In this document: positions 23,231 through 33,141 of the stretch, in pieces
How positions within the stretch are numbered: position 1 is the stretch's first letter
Layout of the letters: every line of letters begins with the position of its first letter
NCBI GenBank assembly: GCA_029204045.2
Contig: CM055069.1
Location: forward strand, 20,750,825 to 20,814,824
Length of the DNA: 64,000 nucleotides
Direction: 5' to 3'
Source: Tillandsia leiboldiana
Taxonomy: Eukaryota; Streptophyta; Magnoliopsida; Poales; Bromeliaceae
Made by a program: the position numbers and the translations under genes
The notes under the pieces: generated by a model
Database searches by the model: none
What the model was told of the DNA's origin: nothing
Seen by the model: the letters and a program-made list of their open reading frames with translations, nothing else

Positions 23231-23466
23231 CGTCGCGCGGCTGGGTTTCGCCGCGTGGCGTGCTCCCGGACGGCGGGCGACTCCTCGGTTTGGCGTGCCG
23301 GCGCCGTGTTTTCACGTCGGAGCCCGTGGTTCGCCGTCGGCCGCGGTTTTTCGCCGTCGGCCGCTGTTTTTCGCCGCGGCTGCTGACCTTTTCGCCGTCG
23401 AGCAGATTTTCTGGCAGTTTTTCGCGAGCGGTTTTCGCGGGATTTTCGCAAAGCTGATTTTTGAGC

Positions 23467-23960
23467 GTTTTCCGCCGTCGGGCGCTGTTTTTCGCCGACG
23501 GAGCTGTTTTTCGCCGCCGCGTGCGTGTTTTTCGCCGTCGGGCGCTGTTTTTTCCGCCGACGGAGCTGTTTTCGCCGCCGCGTGCTGTTTTTTTCGCCGT
23601 CGGGCGCTGTTTTTTCGCCGACGGAGCTGTTTTTCGCCGCCGCGTGCTGTTTTTCGCCGTCGGGCGCTGTTTTTTTCGCCGACGGAGCTGTTTTCGCCAC
23701 CGCGTGCTGTTTTTCGCCGTCGGGCGCTATTTTTCGCCGACGGAGCTGTTTTTTCGCCGCCGCGTGCTGTTTTTCGCCGTCGGGCGCTGTTTTTTCGCCG
23801 ACGGAGCTGTTTTCGCCGCCGCGTGCTGTTTTTCGCCGTCGGGCGCTGGTTTTCGCTGACGGAGGCTGTTTTCGCCGACGGAAGCTGTTTTTCGCCGTCG
23901 GGCGCTGGTTTTCGCTGACGGAGGCTGTTTTCGCCGACGGAAGCTGTTTTTCGCCGTCGG
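23467..23960 (+). repeat. 60-bp tandem array made of three 20-bp subunits (E3 3' LTR)
   Basis: Subunits TTTTTCGCCGTCGGGCGCTG, TTTTTCGCCGACGGAGCTG and TTTTTCGCCGCCGCGTGCTG alternate, giving a higher-order period close to 60 bp over about eight rounds. The last rounds change to a two-subunit pattern. Confidence 0.85.
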
Positions 23961-24195
23961 ATGCTCGGTTTTGACTGTGTGGATTGATTTTGCGATTTCT
24001 TCGCTTCTGGCAGCTTGCGGCGCTGTTTTTAGCTTCCGTCGAGGCTGGTTGTGTGTTTCTTCGCCGCGTGGAGCCGCGGGTTGTTTCGGGGCGTCCGCTG
24101 GGTGAGCGGTCTCGTGGTTGGACACGGCGTGCCCCGATTCGCGTGCGGATTCTGGCATCGGGCTTCGGGTTGCGTGCGGACCCCTTGGAGGCCAG

Positions 24196-26148
24196 GTAAG
24201 CCGCTGTGCCAATTGCAAGTGTCAACGAGCAATTGGTGGCTTTCTGAGGTGGGTTGGTTTTCTCTCCAAGTCTACGGACTTTCTTCTAATTCTATTGTGT
24301 TAGGATTGCATGCTAGTTTAAGTGTTTTCTTGGAACTTAACTAGCACCCCCCGTCATATGTGCATGAGTTTGACCAGACCATTTGTGAACCTTAATTTGG
24401 GCTAGGTTCCTTTATGCTTTAGACATCCCGCACTTTTCATATCCTTCGGGACTTATAGTTTCCTCCGCCCGGGTAGTGGGCGGAGTGGTCAGAGTGTGTG
24501 GGATGGGTGTTGCACTCGGGCCCGGGGGGGCCGAGTGGGGTCTGGTGGCTGGGTTAGGCCAGTGTTAGTGTTTTGGGGAACCGTTTCAGATAAACGGTGG
24601 TCCCGGGGGTTTTCCTTTCCACTGTTCTTCTCGTCACCACCAGGTTGGGATCGTGGTGCACGTGTGTTAGCAGGACCTTGAACCCAGAACCTTTTTGGAT
24701 AAATACATGATTTTAGTCAGCCAATGTTTCTTCCAAGCCTCGCAAGGTTGTCTGAGTCTGTTCTCGTCCGTTGGGACGAAGGCGTCAGCTCTTCGAGGCT
24801 TGGGCATAAAACTTGATTTCAAAGGGTTTTCCTAAAAAGACTAAAATCATTATAAAGATGGCTTTCTCTCAGATCGAATGATTTTCTGAAATAAATGACA
24901 TGGTTTCTTATAAACTTATCCACTCGAGTGGATTCGAGTGATCTGGGTTCTAAGGGCTGCTTTCTCTCTTGGGGACGTAGATGTTAGTCTCCCTGGGTTT
25001 CGGACCCTTCGTAGATCTGGCCGTGGAGTAGCTCCGGCCGTGAGTTGAGTGTTGAGTTCAGTGGAGTGGTGTTGTGGGAGCCGTGGGAGAGACGGTGGTC
25101 CCAGCTGTGTAGTACCTTTGTTGAGTGGGTCAGTGTTGTGAGATTGAGTCGTGGAGGGTTCTCCGACTGAGTTTGTGCTTTGAGCATCGAGATACCGATC
25201 TGTTTGATCGAGGACCACAGCCTGCAGGAGCCACTTGTGAGACAGTGATACTGATGAGATACTTGAGTTCGGTGGGGTCGCACCCCTCGAACCACGCCCC
25301 GGGTGCGTTGATGATTCCGAGCCTGATGAGGCTTGCGATGATGATACCGAGCCTGACGAGGCTGCGATGATGCGCCTAGTTCATATACTAGAGGTCGCTT
25401 GATACCCCTGGCCGTGCTACCATGGGGTCACTGTGTGAGATATCGAGTTTGTCCGTTGGGACACCCTGGTTGATACACCAGGGGGCGCAGGCTTGACTCG
25501 ACTGGACCCAGGTGGGCAGTCGCTGAGATTCGAGATACACTGAGAGTGTGATGGTGTAGCATGTGTCATAGTAGAGCGTCTTGGGCTTAGTACTTGTGAC
25601 TTGTTGTCAGCAGTGAGTGACTGCATTCCATCATCCATAGTCTCTTCTTATTGAGCATAGTAGATAGAGGCATGATAGCTGTAGATTCTTTTCCAGCTTA
25701 TTTATATTTCTCATCAGTCTTTTCTCTATCTTATGCCTCTGGTAGACTTAGTGGGCAGACCGTGGTTCTTGGAGACGGTACCACTGAGAACTACTGTAGG
25801 ATGTAGTTCTCACACCCTCTGTCGGTGACAGGTTGCTGAGGCTTTCTTCCGTTCCTGCTGTGCTTGACGGGACGGACCGAGGACAGGGAGTCGCGTGATA
25901 GTTCCCTACCAGCATTGTTACTTTAGAGAGAGGTAGATGTACCATCCCGGATTGTGGGAGTTGGTTATGTTTCCTGTTTAGCTATCTCCCCTTGGATTTG
26001 TAGATGTTGTATAGGTGCACTTCTTTTTGTATCAGCTGATTTTGGGAGATAGGCTATGAGTTGTAGCAACTGTAGTTGAGAGAAAAAATTTGTAGTACAG
26101 CTTTTTATCCGCTCTGATATCTGTGTAGCTGTAGTTTTGTCTTTGCAG
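24196..26148 (+). other. Putative LTR intron of E3 (1953 bp)
   Basis: GCCAG|GTAAGC at 24195/24196 is a good splice donor and CTTTGCAG|GC at 26148 a good acceptor. About 35 bases upstream of the acceptor GCTCTGAT fits a plant branch point (CTGAT). The acceptor side is conserved in E1, E7 and the split LTR. Splicing is inferred. Confidence 0.5.
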
Positions 26149-26162
26149 GCTAGACGCTTCGT

Positions 26163-26184
26163 CTGTACGGCAGTTTCCGTACAG
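26163..26184 (+). other. LTR 3'-end hairpin (E3 3' LTR)
   Basis: Same perfect 8-bp stem and CAGTTT loop as at 19172-19193. Confidence 0.7.
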
Positions 26185-26237
26185 ATGGCGGATCTGTTAG
26201 CGAGCCCGGGTCGCAGTTTCGACCCCGGGGCGTGACA

Positions 26238-26808
26238 CGCTCCCCGTCGACGATCTCGTTCTCCGGTCTCCGGACGTCAATTGGGGCGATCGGGTTCCTC
26301 CCCTTTCTCCTTCTTTTCTTCTTTTCTCCTCCGGTTAGGGTTTCCTTTTTCTTTTCTCTCATACGGCTAGGGTTTCGTAACTTCACCTTTTGACTCCTCT
26401 TTATGAGAGGAAAGATATTTATCTAAACCCACTTATTTATTTATTTATTTATCTAATTATTATTTCGTACGTAGATTTTAAAAATCCAATTTTCCCTTTT
26501 TCCGTCACCGGATCATTAATTAATTATTCTCTACGAGATAACCCACCTTATCACCTTCGGGTGCAAGATATTTTGCACGGATTTCGATGCACGATTAGTC
26601 ACCGCGTCACTAACAATTCCGTTCCGAGAGATCCCGATATCGGATTTCCGATCCGATCGCACCGCCGTTCATCGTTTTTCGAGCTCTATCACCGAAAATA
26701 CCCGCACCACATGTTAGTCAATTCTAAAGATCCCGATATTTTATTTTCCCTAACTTACACTTTATTAGCAGGAGGGTAAAATATTACCCGAAAAGTCGTG
26801 TCATTACA
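26238..26808 (-). repeat. E4 3' LTR fragment
   Basis: Ends CATTACA at 26808, directly before the polypurine-side dyad; in LTR orientation it starts TGTAATGACACG. It is truncated at 26238 where E3 ends. It includes a pyrimidine-rich stretch and CTAGGGTTT-type motifs like those in E2 and E5 leaders. Confidence 0.8.
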
Positions 26809-26846
26809 CCACTCACACTTTATAAAAAGTTTCGTCCTCGAAACTT
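26809..26846 (-). other. E4 dyad and polypurine-side sequence
   Basis: AAGTTTCG-AGGA-CGAAACTT (in element orientation; 26827-26846) is an 8-bp stem, followed by a stretch ending GTGTGAGTGG at the LTR. E6 has the same GAGTGG|TGTAAT junction. Confidence 0.7.
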
Positions 26847-26909
26847 AAACTCAGCCCTCGCTAAAACCATTCTGGAAAATCCTCCTTTATTTTTTTTTTT
26901 TGTCTAAAG

Positions 26910-27660
26910 TCCCCGAGTCGCCTTGCGCTCCTCAAGGTTACCCCATCGCACCTTTACGTAAGGGATTGTCCGGTTGCGAAGTTTCTTTTCCTCTTGTGCC
27001 AGCCTCCGCATCGAGGTTTGGCAGTAAAGCCAGTCCGGTATTTCACTGGGCCTACGCGCCCCAAAGTCCCGAATGTCGGGTCATTGATGCCAACCAACAA
27101 TCCCAAAGGCTCGAACTATTAGAATACGCCACCCATTTACTTAAGGCGTTCTATCACACCGCCACAGATCCTGACCTGACTCAACCCCCACCTGGACGTT
27201 GGGTCTATTGTTGGGCCTTTTGCCGTTAGGTCTATTGTGGACCGCAGCCCCACTCAACTTACTAGGCTCACCCAACTCAACTTGTGAGTCCCTTGGGTCT
27301 ATTGTCACGAAGCAGGAAGTTGGACCTATTTAACCCCTTAGCTAAATAGCCAACTCATAAGACAACTAAGTCTCACCTCCTTATTGGGCAGGAAGGTACG
27401 AAGTAGTACCTCTAAGGGTTCCCCTGGGTTCGAGACCAAAATCACTCTTTGTAAGAGGTCTTCCTCGCTACTACCTCCCTCATAGTCGAAACGTCTGTCT
27501 TCCCCGGCCGGGTCCGATGATGTTTCGCCTTCACCGGTTGGCACACTTAGTATTGCGCCACAAATTGTGTCACGTCGCTCTTTCGATTTGGTCCACCAGA
27601 GGGTCTGCCACAGATCCTTGCACCTCTTTGTACCTCCGGGATGCACAGTATAGGAGGTAT
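26910..27660 (-). pseudogene. E4 integrase scraps (zinc-binding region and pol C-terminus)
   Basis: At about 27540-27646 the minus strand reads HPGGTK...DLWQTLWWTKSK and, after a frameshift, VCQPVKAKH, matching the HHCC zinc-binding region of gypsy integrase. At 26910-27060 it reads IPYVKVRWGNLEERKAT, matching the C-terminal tail in E6 (IPYVKVLWSNQEDREA in corrected frame). The catalytic core between them is not recognisable, so it is deleted or decayed. Cassandra inserted just upstream of the zinc-binding part. Confidence 0.65.
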
Positions 27661-27690
27661 TATATACCCTTTGCTAGACTTTCTTCCCTC

Positions 27691-27868
27691 TGTGACATCC
27701 CCGGAATTTGGATTAGTCCTCTATATAAATAATATAATAGGACTAAAATCTCTAACCCGGCTATAGCATTTTGGATGGTAGCAAGATCCAAGAGGAACAT
27801 GAGAGTTAAGCGTGCTAGAGCTAGAGTAGTTCTAGGATGGGTGACCCCCTGGGAAGTGGGGCATCACA
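27691..27868 (+). repeat. Cassandra 5' LTR with 5S-like region
   Basis: Starts TGTGACATCC, ends GCATCACA. The 5S-like part spans about 27804-27860. An A-box-like AAGCGTGCTAGAGC is at 27808-27821 and the C-box GGATGGGTGACC at 27835-27846, so the RNA polymerase III internal promoter parts are largely kept. The 5' half of 5S rRNA is absent. Confidence 0.92.
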
Positions 27869-27870
27869 GT

Positions 27871-27884
27871 TGGTATCAGAGCCA
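27871..27884 (+). other. Cassandra primer-binding site
   Basis: TGGTATCAGAGCCA, a full match to the tRNA-iMet complement, two bases after the LTR. Confidence 0.95.
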
Positions 27885-28074
27885 TTCACCAGCCGGAAAT
27901 GTGAGATGAGTCTCGGCTGAGCCAGGGTTATATAGCGGGTAGAGCGAGGCTCCCCGCTAATGACCGTTGTGAGTGGAGTGCAGCTCCTCACAAGGTCGGC
28001 TAAGGCTAGCGAGACGAGTCTCACATCGCCTGGTGCTTGTGACTGTGCTTGAGCCTGACGTGGACGCAGGGCTT

Positions 28075-28088
28075 AAAGGGGGGAAGAA
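28075..28088 (+). other. Cassandra polypurine tract
   Basis: AAAGGGGGGAAGAA directly before the 3' LTR start TGTGACATCC. Confidence 0.92.
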
Positions 28089-28265
28089 TGTGACATCCCC
28101 GGAATTTGGATTAGTCCTCTATATAAATATATAATAGGACTAAAATCTCTAACCCGGCTATAGCATTTTGGATGGTAGCAAGATCCAAGAGGAACATGAG
28201 AGTTAAGCGTGCTAGAGCCTAGAGTAGTTCTAGATGGGTGACCCCCTGGGAAGTGGGGCGTCACA
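28089..28265 (+). repeat. Cassandra 3' LTR
   Basis: Differs from the 5' LTR by a few indels and substitutions; the C-box has lost one G (TAGATGGGTGACC instead of TAGGATGGGTGACC) and the A-box region gained two bases. These differences give a modest age. Confidence 0.92.
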
Positions 28266-28638
28266 CCCTCGTCTCTAGCTTATCGGGTACACAAGTTCGT
28301 CCCCGGCACTTGTATTACATCATCCGAGTCATTCATACAACTCCGCCTTACTCCGAGGATATTCTGTCTCGCACCAGTTGTCAGTCGCGTTGTCCGTTAT
28401 TTGGTCTCCCAAGATTCTCTTGGAGATTCGTCTGACTAAAATCTTATAGTCCTTTCCGGGCTTCGGCAATGTGAGCACTGGCGCCTGTGCGTGTTCGTCT
28501 TTAAGTTCCTTGAAAAACCCTCATAGCACTGGGCCATCTAGACGAATCTCTCCCCCCTTTGGGTTAGCCGATTGGGGAAATGGCCTCCCATGAGGCATCT
28601 GTAGCGGTCTGCCCGTCCTACGAAGCTTCGGATTTCCA

Positions 28639-29150
28639 TTATCGCTGTTGGTCAAGCCCAGTTGATCCCTGATTCAATCCTCCTCGGATCATTGTAATTC
28701 CAGACAACAGAAACGATATGCCCCAAAAAGTCTCCCTCGCGGACCATAACTCACACTTTATAAGTTTTGGCATATGGTTCTGACTCCGGAGGGTCTGGGA
28801 GATTACTCGCAAGTGTTCCCCATACCCCTTGTCTCTGCGAGAGTAGATCGAATGTCCTAAGAGGCCATCACCGACTGGTTCTAAGAAGGGCTTGAGTATC
28901 CTATTCATCATGCCCAAGAAGCAACCGCTGGTGCATTACAGAGTCTAAACGGTACAGCTGTAAACTCGTGTTGACTATTCCGAGCTCGCAGGTCTGTTTT
29001 CAGTATGTCACTACCCCGGACTCTAGGCTGGCGCTAACCGGACCGCAGATCAATCTTTGCGATGCGTTTCCCCTTGTAGTCGATCGCATAGGTCATCTAT
29101 CCGAGGTAGAGGAGTACTTGTCACTTCTCGTGTCGAGATCCACACGGTAC
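28639..29150 (-). pseudogene. E4 reverse transcriptase relic
   Basis: The minus strand gives, right to left, PLPRIDDLCDRLQG (about 29060-29130), then KDLRSG-like residues with a stop, and in another frame MNRILKPFLEP...SIYSRRD...EHLRVISQTLR...KCELW (28639-28917). These are successive blocks of Ty3/gypsy RT. The YxDD-type active site should fall just before SIYS, but the residues there are altered and no DD pair remains. Stops and frameshifts confirm that it is dead. Confidence 0.8.
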
Positions 29151-29699
29151 TCGTGAACGCTATTCGACTGCCTTCCACCAAGCTCCTTGCCCGCAACAAA
29201 GAAAAGCGAGCAAAAGGCGAGCGTTCCTACAAGCTAAGTTTACAAGTTCCGGTAAGTCCGGTTCCCGGAGACTCGCTTGGAACTTCAAGCAGTCAACTAC
29301 CGCTTAAAGATTGCCGCAACTGTCGGCCCAAGCGCTACACCGATAACCTTTAACGGAAACCTCATTCGTTCTTAGAGACTAAGAACCCGCCTCACCCTCA
29401 CTGGGCAGGAAGGAGTACAGCCGCCTGCATCGAGGGTAGCCGGAGGATCCGACCGAACTTATTTCTACGATGGAATTTCTTCTAATAACTACGATAGGGT
29501 GAAAACATAAAGCGAGGTGAAAGAGTGGGATGCTTAGGTGTTAACACAAAGGGTTCTAGCACGAAGGTCTGAAACTCGAGTATTACCCGCTTCATCGTGC
29601 TCCGTGGATCCGTCCCATGGTGGGTCATCGTATAGACCCTCTCTCCTCCCGGTTGTTGAGACGAAGGTGGAGACGCTGCTACGGATGATGTCCCCGTTT
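29151..29699. other. No recognisable gene: E4 between gag and RT
   Basis: This is where protease and the start of RT should be. I see no DSG/DTG active-site triad in a supported frame. Confidence 0.35.
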
Positions 29700-30680
29700 C
29701 CGAGGGGGCAGTTGCAACGACAGCGCTCCGGTTTGTCGCCTCGAAAACAATGGTCTTACTTCTGGGGACACTCGGTCACTGGGTGTATTCTGTCGCAAAT
29801 GATGCAAAGACTTGTCCACCGTGCCATTGTCCTCCGGTAGGCGCATTCTTGGTTCCTTGTTGCAATCTCAAGTATTTAGGAGGGCGGCTCCTCTTGGTAT
29901 GCTCTCTTCCGAAGTTTGGCCGAGGTTCGTTTCTTATCCCTGCTGTGCTCTGAGCTCTCCCGTCGGGCTCGTGAAATCGTAAGTCGCGCTCCACCGCGGG
30001 TAGCTCTATCGACCACCTCCTGGAAGGCGTGCAAACCCGCCGTTTGCACCATCGTGAAGATGTCGCTCCATAAGCCATTCACAAAGAGACGGGCCTTGTG
30101 AGATTCATCTCTTATAACAAAGGGAACACATTTGATCAACCTCACAAATGCCCGATGATATCCCATAACTGTCCGGACTTCCTTGTTGTGTTGTGCCTCG
30201 GGTCACCTTCCATTTGCTGCTTGATACTGTCGGAGAGAAATGCCCCAAACGGTTTTCCTCGGAACGTGGTCCAAGATGGAAGGGTGGTGCCCTCTGAAGG
30301 GGTCCGGGCGCACCGTCATTCCACCACTTGCGCGCATCTCCCCCAAGAAAAGGACTGCCAAAGGGACCCATTCACCCTCCTCCATTAGCAAAGCTTCGAA
30401 GAGCCTTTCCATGGTATCTACCTATTTTCCTACGGCCCAAGGGTCGGTCGTCTCTCCCTCAAGGGATCTCCAATAACGGCTCCCAGCGTAGGTCCCAAAG
30501 TTGCTGGTGGGGGCTGGTCCGGGCAGAGAAGCCTGGGCGACCTCCATTGGTGCAGTCGACTATTGCACCCACTATCGCATCTGTTCCATAAGGGTTGCTA
30601 ACTGCCCCGGCCATCTCTTGTAGACGTGTGTCGGAGAAGCTGATACTCCTGCCGCCGTTCGCACCGTACTTTTTGCCCCT
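29700..30680 (-). pseudogene. gag: E4 broken gag with capsid and zinc-knuckle remnants
   Basis: Three minus-strand frames together give the parts of gypsy Gag: PLAVLFL and, one frame over, GDARKWWNDG (about 30300-30370), the capsid hallmark; then FVRLIKCVPFVIRDESHKARLFVNGLWSDI (about 30030-30150) and AFQEVVDRA; then CIICDRIHPVTEC (about 29765-29810), a CX2CX3HX4C knuckle, followed by a damaged second knuckle starting HCFR. The knuckle pair has the same unusual spacing pair as in the E2 and E5 proteins. E4 therefore shows what the E2/E5 gag looked like before losing its capsid. Confidence 0.72.
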
Positions 30681-30918
30681 GCGTTCTCCGCTGATAACCC
30701 ATTTCGGACCATTATTCGCTATATAAAAGAAATCAAGTCATCCCTAGACCCAACTGGTCTATCACCACGACCTACAGACGCACCGAAATTAAATCCCCTT
30801 TATCCCTCGTACACTCACGATCTACCGCACCTACACCTCGGTTATCTCATGTTCAATTTGCTTGTGGCATCATATACTGTGGATGTGGATCACTGACTAC
30901 TGTGGTTAAAGTTGTTTT

Positions 30919-30938
30919 TCTCTGATACCATTTTAATC
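30919..30938 (-). other. E4 primer-binding site
   Basis: TCTCTGATACCATTTTAATC on the plus strand; the reverse holds TGGTATCAGAGA, one change from the standard tRNA-iMet PBS, directly beside the LTR end at 30939. Confidence 0.85.
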
Positions 30939-31117
30939 TGTCACGCCCCCGGGTGTTTTAAGTCAAGTAAAGCGGAAAATGCGTGTGTATTTTTTTCTTA
31001 ATAAGGTAACATAAACCCCATCCCCGGTGCGTGCTAGACCGCCACATATACAAATTCCACTCTTCAAGCGGACAGAGTCTCCTTTGTATATGCACGGCGT
31101 CATACTTACAACATTCA
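30939..31117 (-). repeat. E4 5' LTR, 3' terminal fragment
   Basis: Begins TGTCACGCCCCC and stops after about 180 bp, where family B LTR sequence takes over. It includes a perfect 10-bp outer stem CATATACAAA (31045-31054) with TTTGTATATG (31083-31092). Confidence 0.8.
31045..31092 (-). other. Nested hairpin near LTR end (E4)
   Basis: Outer arms CATATACAAA/TTTGTATATG pair at all 10 positions. The inner CTCTTC...GACAGAG is partly paired. In LTR orientation it is followed by TGTGGCGGTCT. Confidence 0.6.
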
Positions 31118-32874
31118 ACCGAGGTGGGTGGCCTTATCTTCAAGTTTATGGACTGTACAGTAATTCTACTGAGTAGGACTATACATGATAGTTTATTTCC
31201 TTGTGCAGCATGCTAGATTGTAGGAATTGTTATTCCTTTATCATCTGTTAATAAGTTATCTTGGAACTTGACCTAGACCACCGCCCATCATATGTTGCAT
31301 GTTAACCAGACCAGTAGAAAACCCTTACTTGGGCTAGGGTTATTTATGTTTAGACACCCACACTGTTTTTCTATTCCTGACATAGTGTTATCCTCGCCGC
31401 CCGGTAGTGGGCCGAGAGGTCGGGACTGTCTTTTAGTGTGGGATGCATTTGCACCTCGTGCTTGGGAGCAGAGTGGAGTCTGGTAGTTGTAGTGGGTTGC
31501 TTACCGTGCCGGGAGCCGTTTGGTAAACGGTAGTCCCGGAGGTCTTGTATCCCTATTGTGCTGTCGTGGGAGGGAGCCGTTGAGCAGACGGTAGTCCCAG
31601 GCCGTCGTATCTTCCAGTCAGTGTTGTTGGGAACCGTTGTGGTTGACGGTGGTTCCAGGTCGTTGAGTGTTGTCCGACCAGTATTATTAGCCTGAGTTGT
31701 GGGTCGTCCTGGCTATGGAGTACCTCTAGCCAGTGCTTTGTGCTGCGAGCTGTCGGAGAGGCTATGTCTCGTGGTTCGTGTGAGCTGATCACTGAGTCGT
31801 GGAGAGTGCTCCGACTGTTGTGCGAGATATTTTGGGATCTTGAGTCCTAACCGTCTGAGAGTGAGCGTGGATCTTGACTATAGCCTGCTTATGCCAATGT
31901 TTGATACCTCTATGCCCGCGCCGTTCCCTCATTGGAGTCGCGTCCCTGAGATGCCGCTGTGGATACGATGGTTGGCCTGTTGAGGCAGTTTCCGCAGTGG
32001 ATGCAAAGATGGGCCTGTTGAGGCAGTTTTGCACGAGGGGTGAGTTAGTCGGGCAGACGCCCCACGTAAATCCCGTCCTCATGTGGATGTGCGGTAGTGG
32101 GCATGGTGCGTTCCTAGTCGACACAGGCGCAGGCTTGACTGGACCCTATGAAGGCAGTCAGTTCGTTGGGTCGATTGAGCACCTTGGGTGCGAGTGGTCA
32201 CCTTTACTTTCATCTGTTCCACTTTTTGAGCATCTTGATAGAGGCATGGTACTGTAGAGTAGCTCCAGCTTTCTTGTTCAGATTTCATTGCACATGTGTA
32301 TCTTTTGCCTCTAGTAACTTGGTGGGCAGACCGTTGGGCTTGTTGACGGCACCCACTGAGAACTAATGGAAAGTATTCTCACATCCGTCGTGGGTGTCTT
32401 TTTTCTCCAGAAACTTCTTCTCCTGTTCCTGTTGCTCCAGTTGCTGATCCTTCTGACCGAGGCGAGGAGTCGCGAGCTAGTTCCCTACCCCGTCGTTGGA
32501 GTGTATGCGGTCGCCCTTCGAGGAGAGCTTCAGTATTTAGTTCTTCTTTTTTTCTCTGTTGAGAGACCTTTGTTGTGAGGTATAGAGTTGTACTTTATTT
32601 TACAGTTTGAGAGACTGATGTAGTTGGGATCTTTTTGTATTTGCTAAGCTTGTACACCGATGTATTTTATTGAGATATCTCCCTTTTGAGTTTTGTATCA
32701 GAGGACTTTTTATACGATCGTATTTGGGAGATGGGTATATTGTATTATTTTTCATTTTTTTAGTATTACTTTCAGCTCTGGCATCTGTATACTGTAGTTG
32801 ATTCTTTTGCAGGTTAGACGCTTCGTCTTTACGGCAGTTCCGTACAGTGGCGGATCTGTTAGTGACCCCCCGGG
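31118..32874 (+). repeat. Family B LTR fragment (downstream part)
   Basis: Starts at GGTGGGTGG and matches 47984-48306 plus 59566-61390, i.e. the intron and last exon of the family B LTR. It holds an unoccupied copy of the E7 target site (CGGTAGTGGGCCGAG, 31402-31416). It ends in a degraded terminus (GTTAGTGACCCCCCGGG) instead of the usual LTR end. The acceptor AG is at 32811-32812 and the terminal hairpin at 32827-32847 is damaged. Confidence 0.78.
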
Positions 32875-33041
32875 TGTCACGCCCCCAGGGTTTTTAACGT
32901 CAAGTAAAGCGGAAATGCGTGTGTAATTTTGTGTCTTAATAAGGTAACATAACCCCATCCCCGTGCGTGCCAGACCGTCCCTATACAATTCACTCTTCAA
33001 GCGGACAGAGATCTCCTTTGTATATGCACGGCATCATACTT
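32875..33041 (-). repeat. Second E4-type LTR terminus, cut by the gap
   Basis: Restarts at TGTCACGCCCCC and repeats the sequence of 30939-31100 with about 10% difference, then runs into Ns. It is a separate LTR copy, not the continuation of the first. Confidence 0.75.
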
Positions 33042-33141
33042 NNNNNNNNNNNNNNNNNNNNNNNNNNNNNNNNNNNNNNNNNNNNNNNNNNNNNNNNNNN
33101 NNNNNNNNNNNNNNNNNNNNNNNNNNNNNNNNNNNNNNNNN
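33042..33141. other. Assembly gap (100 N)
   Basis: Exactly 100 N, the usual placeholder for a gap of unknown size. The sequences on its two sides belong to different elements in opposite orientations, so linkage here is only scaffold-level. Confidence 0.99.

Larger units (their letters stand above)
18098..26237 (+). mobile_element. E3: family A LTR retrotransposon, 5' truncated, plus strand
   Basis: A 1149-bp 3' portion of the 5' LTR (18098-19246) is followed by PBS, a 2.2 kb interior with a broken gag, a polypurine tract, and a complete 4758-bp 3' LTR (21480-26237). The 5' LTR fragment matches 25093-26237 almost base for base. Its left part was lost where E2 now ends. After the 3' LTR the sequence switches to the LTR of E4. 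Confidence 0.88.
21480..26237 (+). repeat. E3 3' LTR (4758 bp)
   Basis: Starts TGTAAAGTACC after the polypurine tract and ends CCCCGGGGCGTGACA. In order it holds U3 with three direct repeats of about 120 bp (around 21720-22115, sharing GGAGCCGGTA and AGAGAAAAAGCTGTG), a TATA box (22162), a GC-rich segment (22500-23230), a 60-bp array (23467-23960), a likely intron (24196-26148) and the terminal hairpin (26163-26184). Confidence 0.9.
27691..28265 (+). mobile_element. Cassandra-type TRIM retrotransposon, complete, with 5-bp TSD
   Basis: Two LTRs of 178 and 177 bp flank a 220-bp interior holding only a PBS and a polypurine tract. The flanking CCCTC (27686-27690 and 28266-28270) is a perfect target duplication. 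Each LTR carries 5S rRNA-like sequence (GTTAAGCGTGCT ... GGATGGGTGACC ... CCTGGGAAGT), the defining feature of Cassandra elements. It has no coding capacity and must have been moved in trans. It lies inside the pol region of E4 in the opposite orientation. Confidence 0.93.
26238..31117 (-). mobile_element. E4: decayed autonomous-type gypsy element, minus strand
   Basis: From right to left: start of the 5' LTR (30939-31117), PBS, gag, RT, integrase scraps, polypurine region and the end of the 3' LTR (26238-26808). Every gene has frameshifts or deletions. A Cassandra element sits in pol. The left LTR is cut by the end of E3 and the right LTR breaks off at a family B fragment. It is the only element in the window with recognisable RT, so its lineage is a candidate source of enzymes for E2 and E5. 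Confidence 0.82.

Noticed and set aside
22408..24225. 605-codon frame on the minus strand across E3 3' LTR
   Set aside because: It reads through GC repeats and the 60-bp array antisense to the element; low-complexity.
27804..27860. 5S rRNA gene
   Set aside because: Only the 3' half of 5S is matched, and it lies in the LTR of a Cassandra element, twice.
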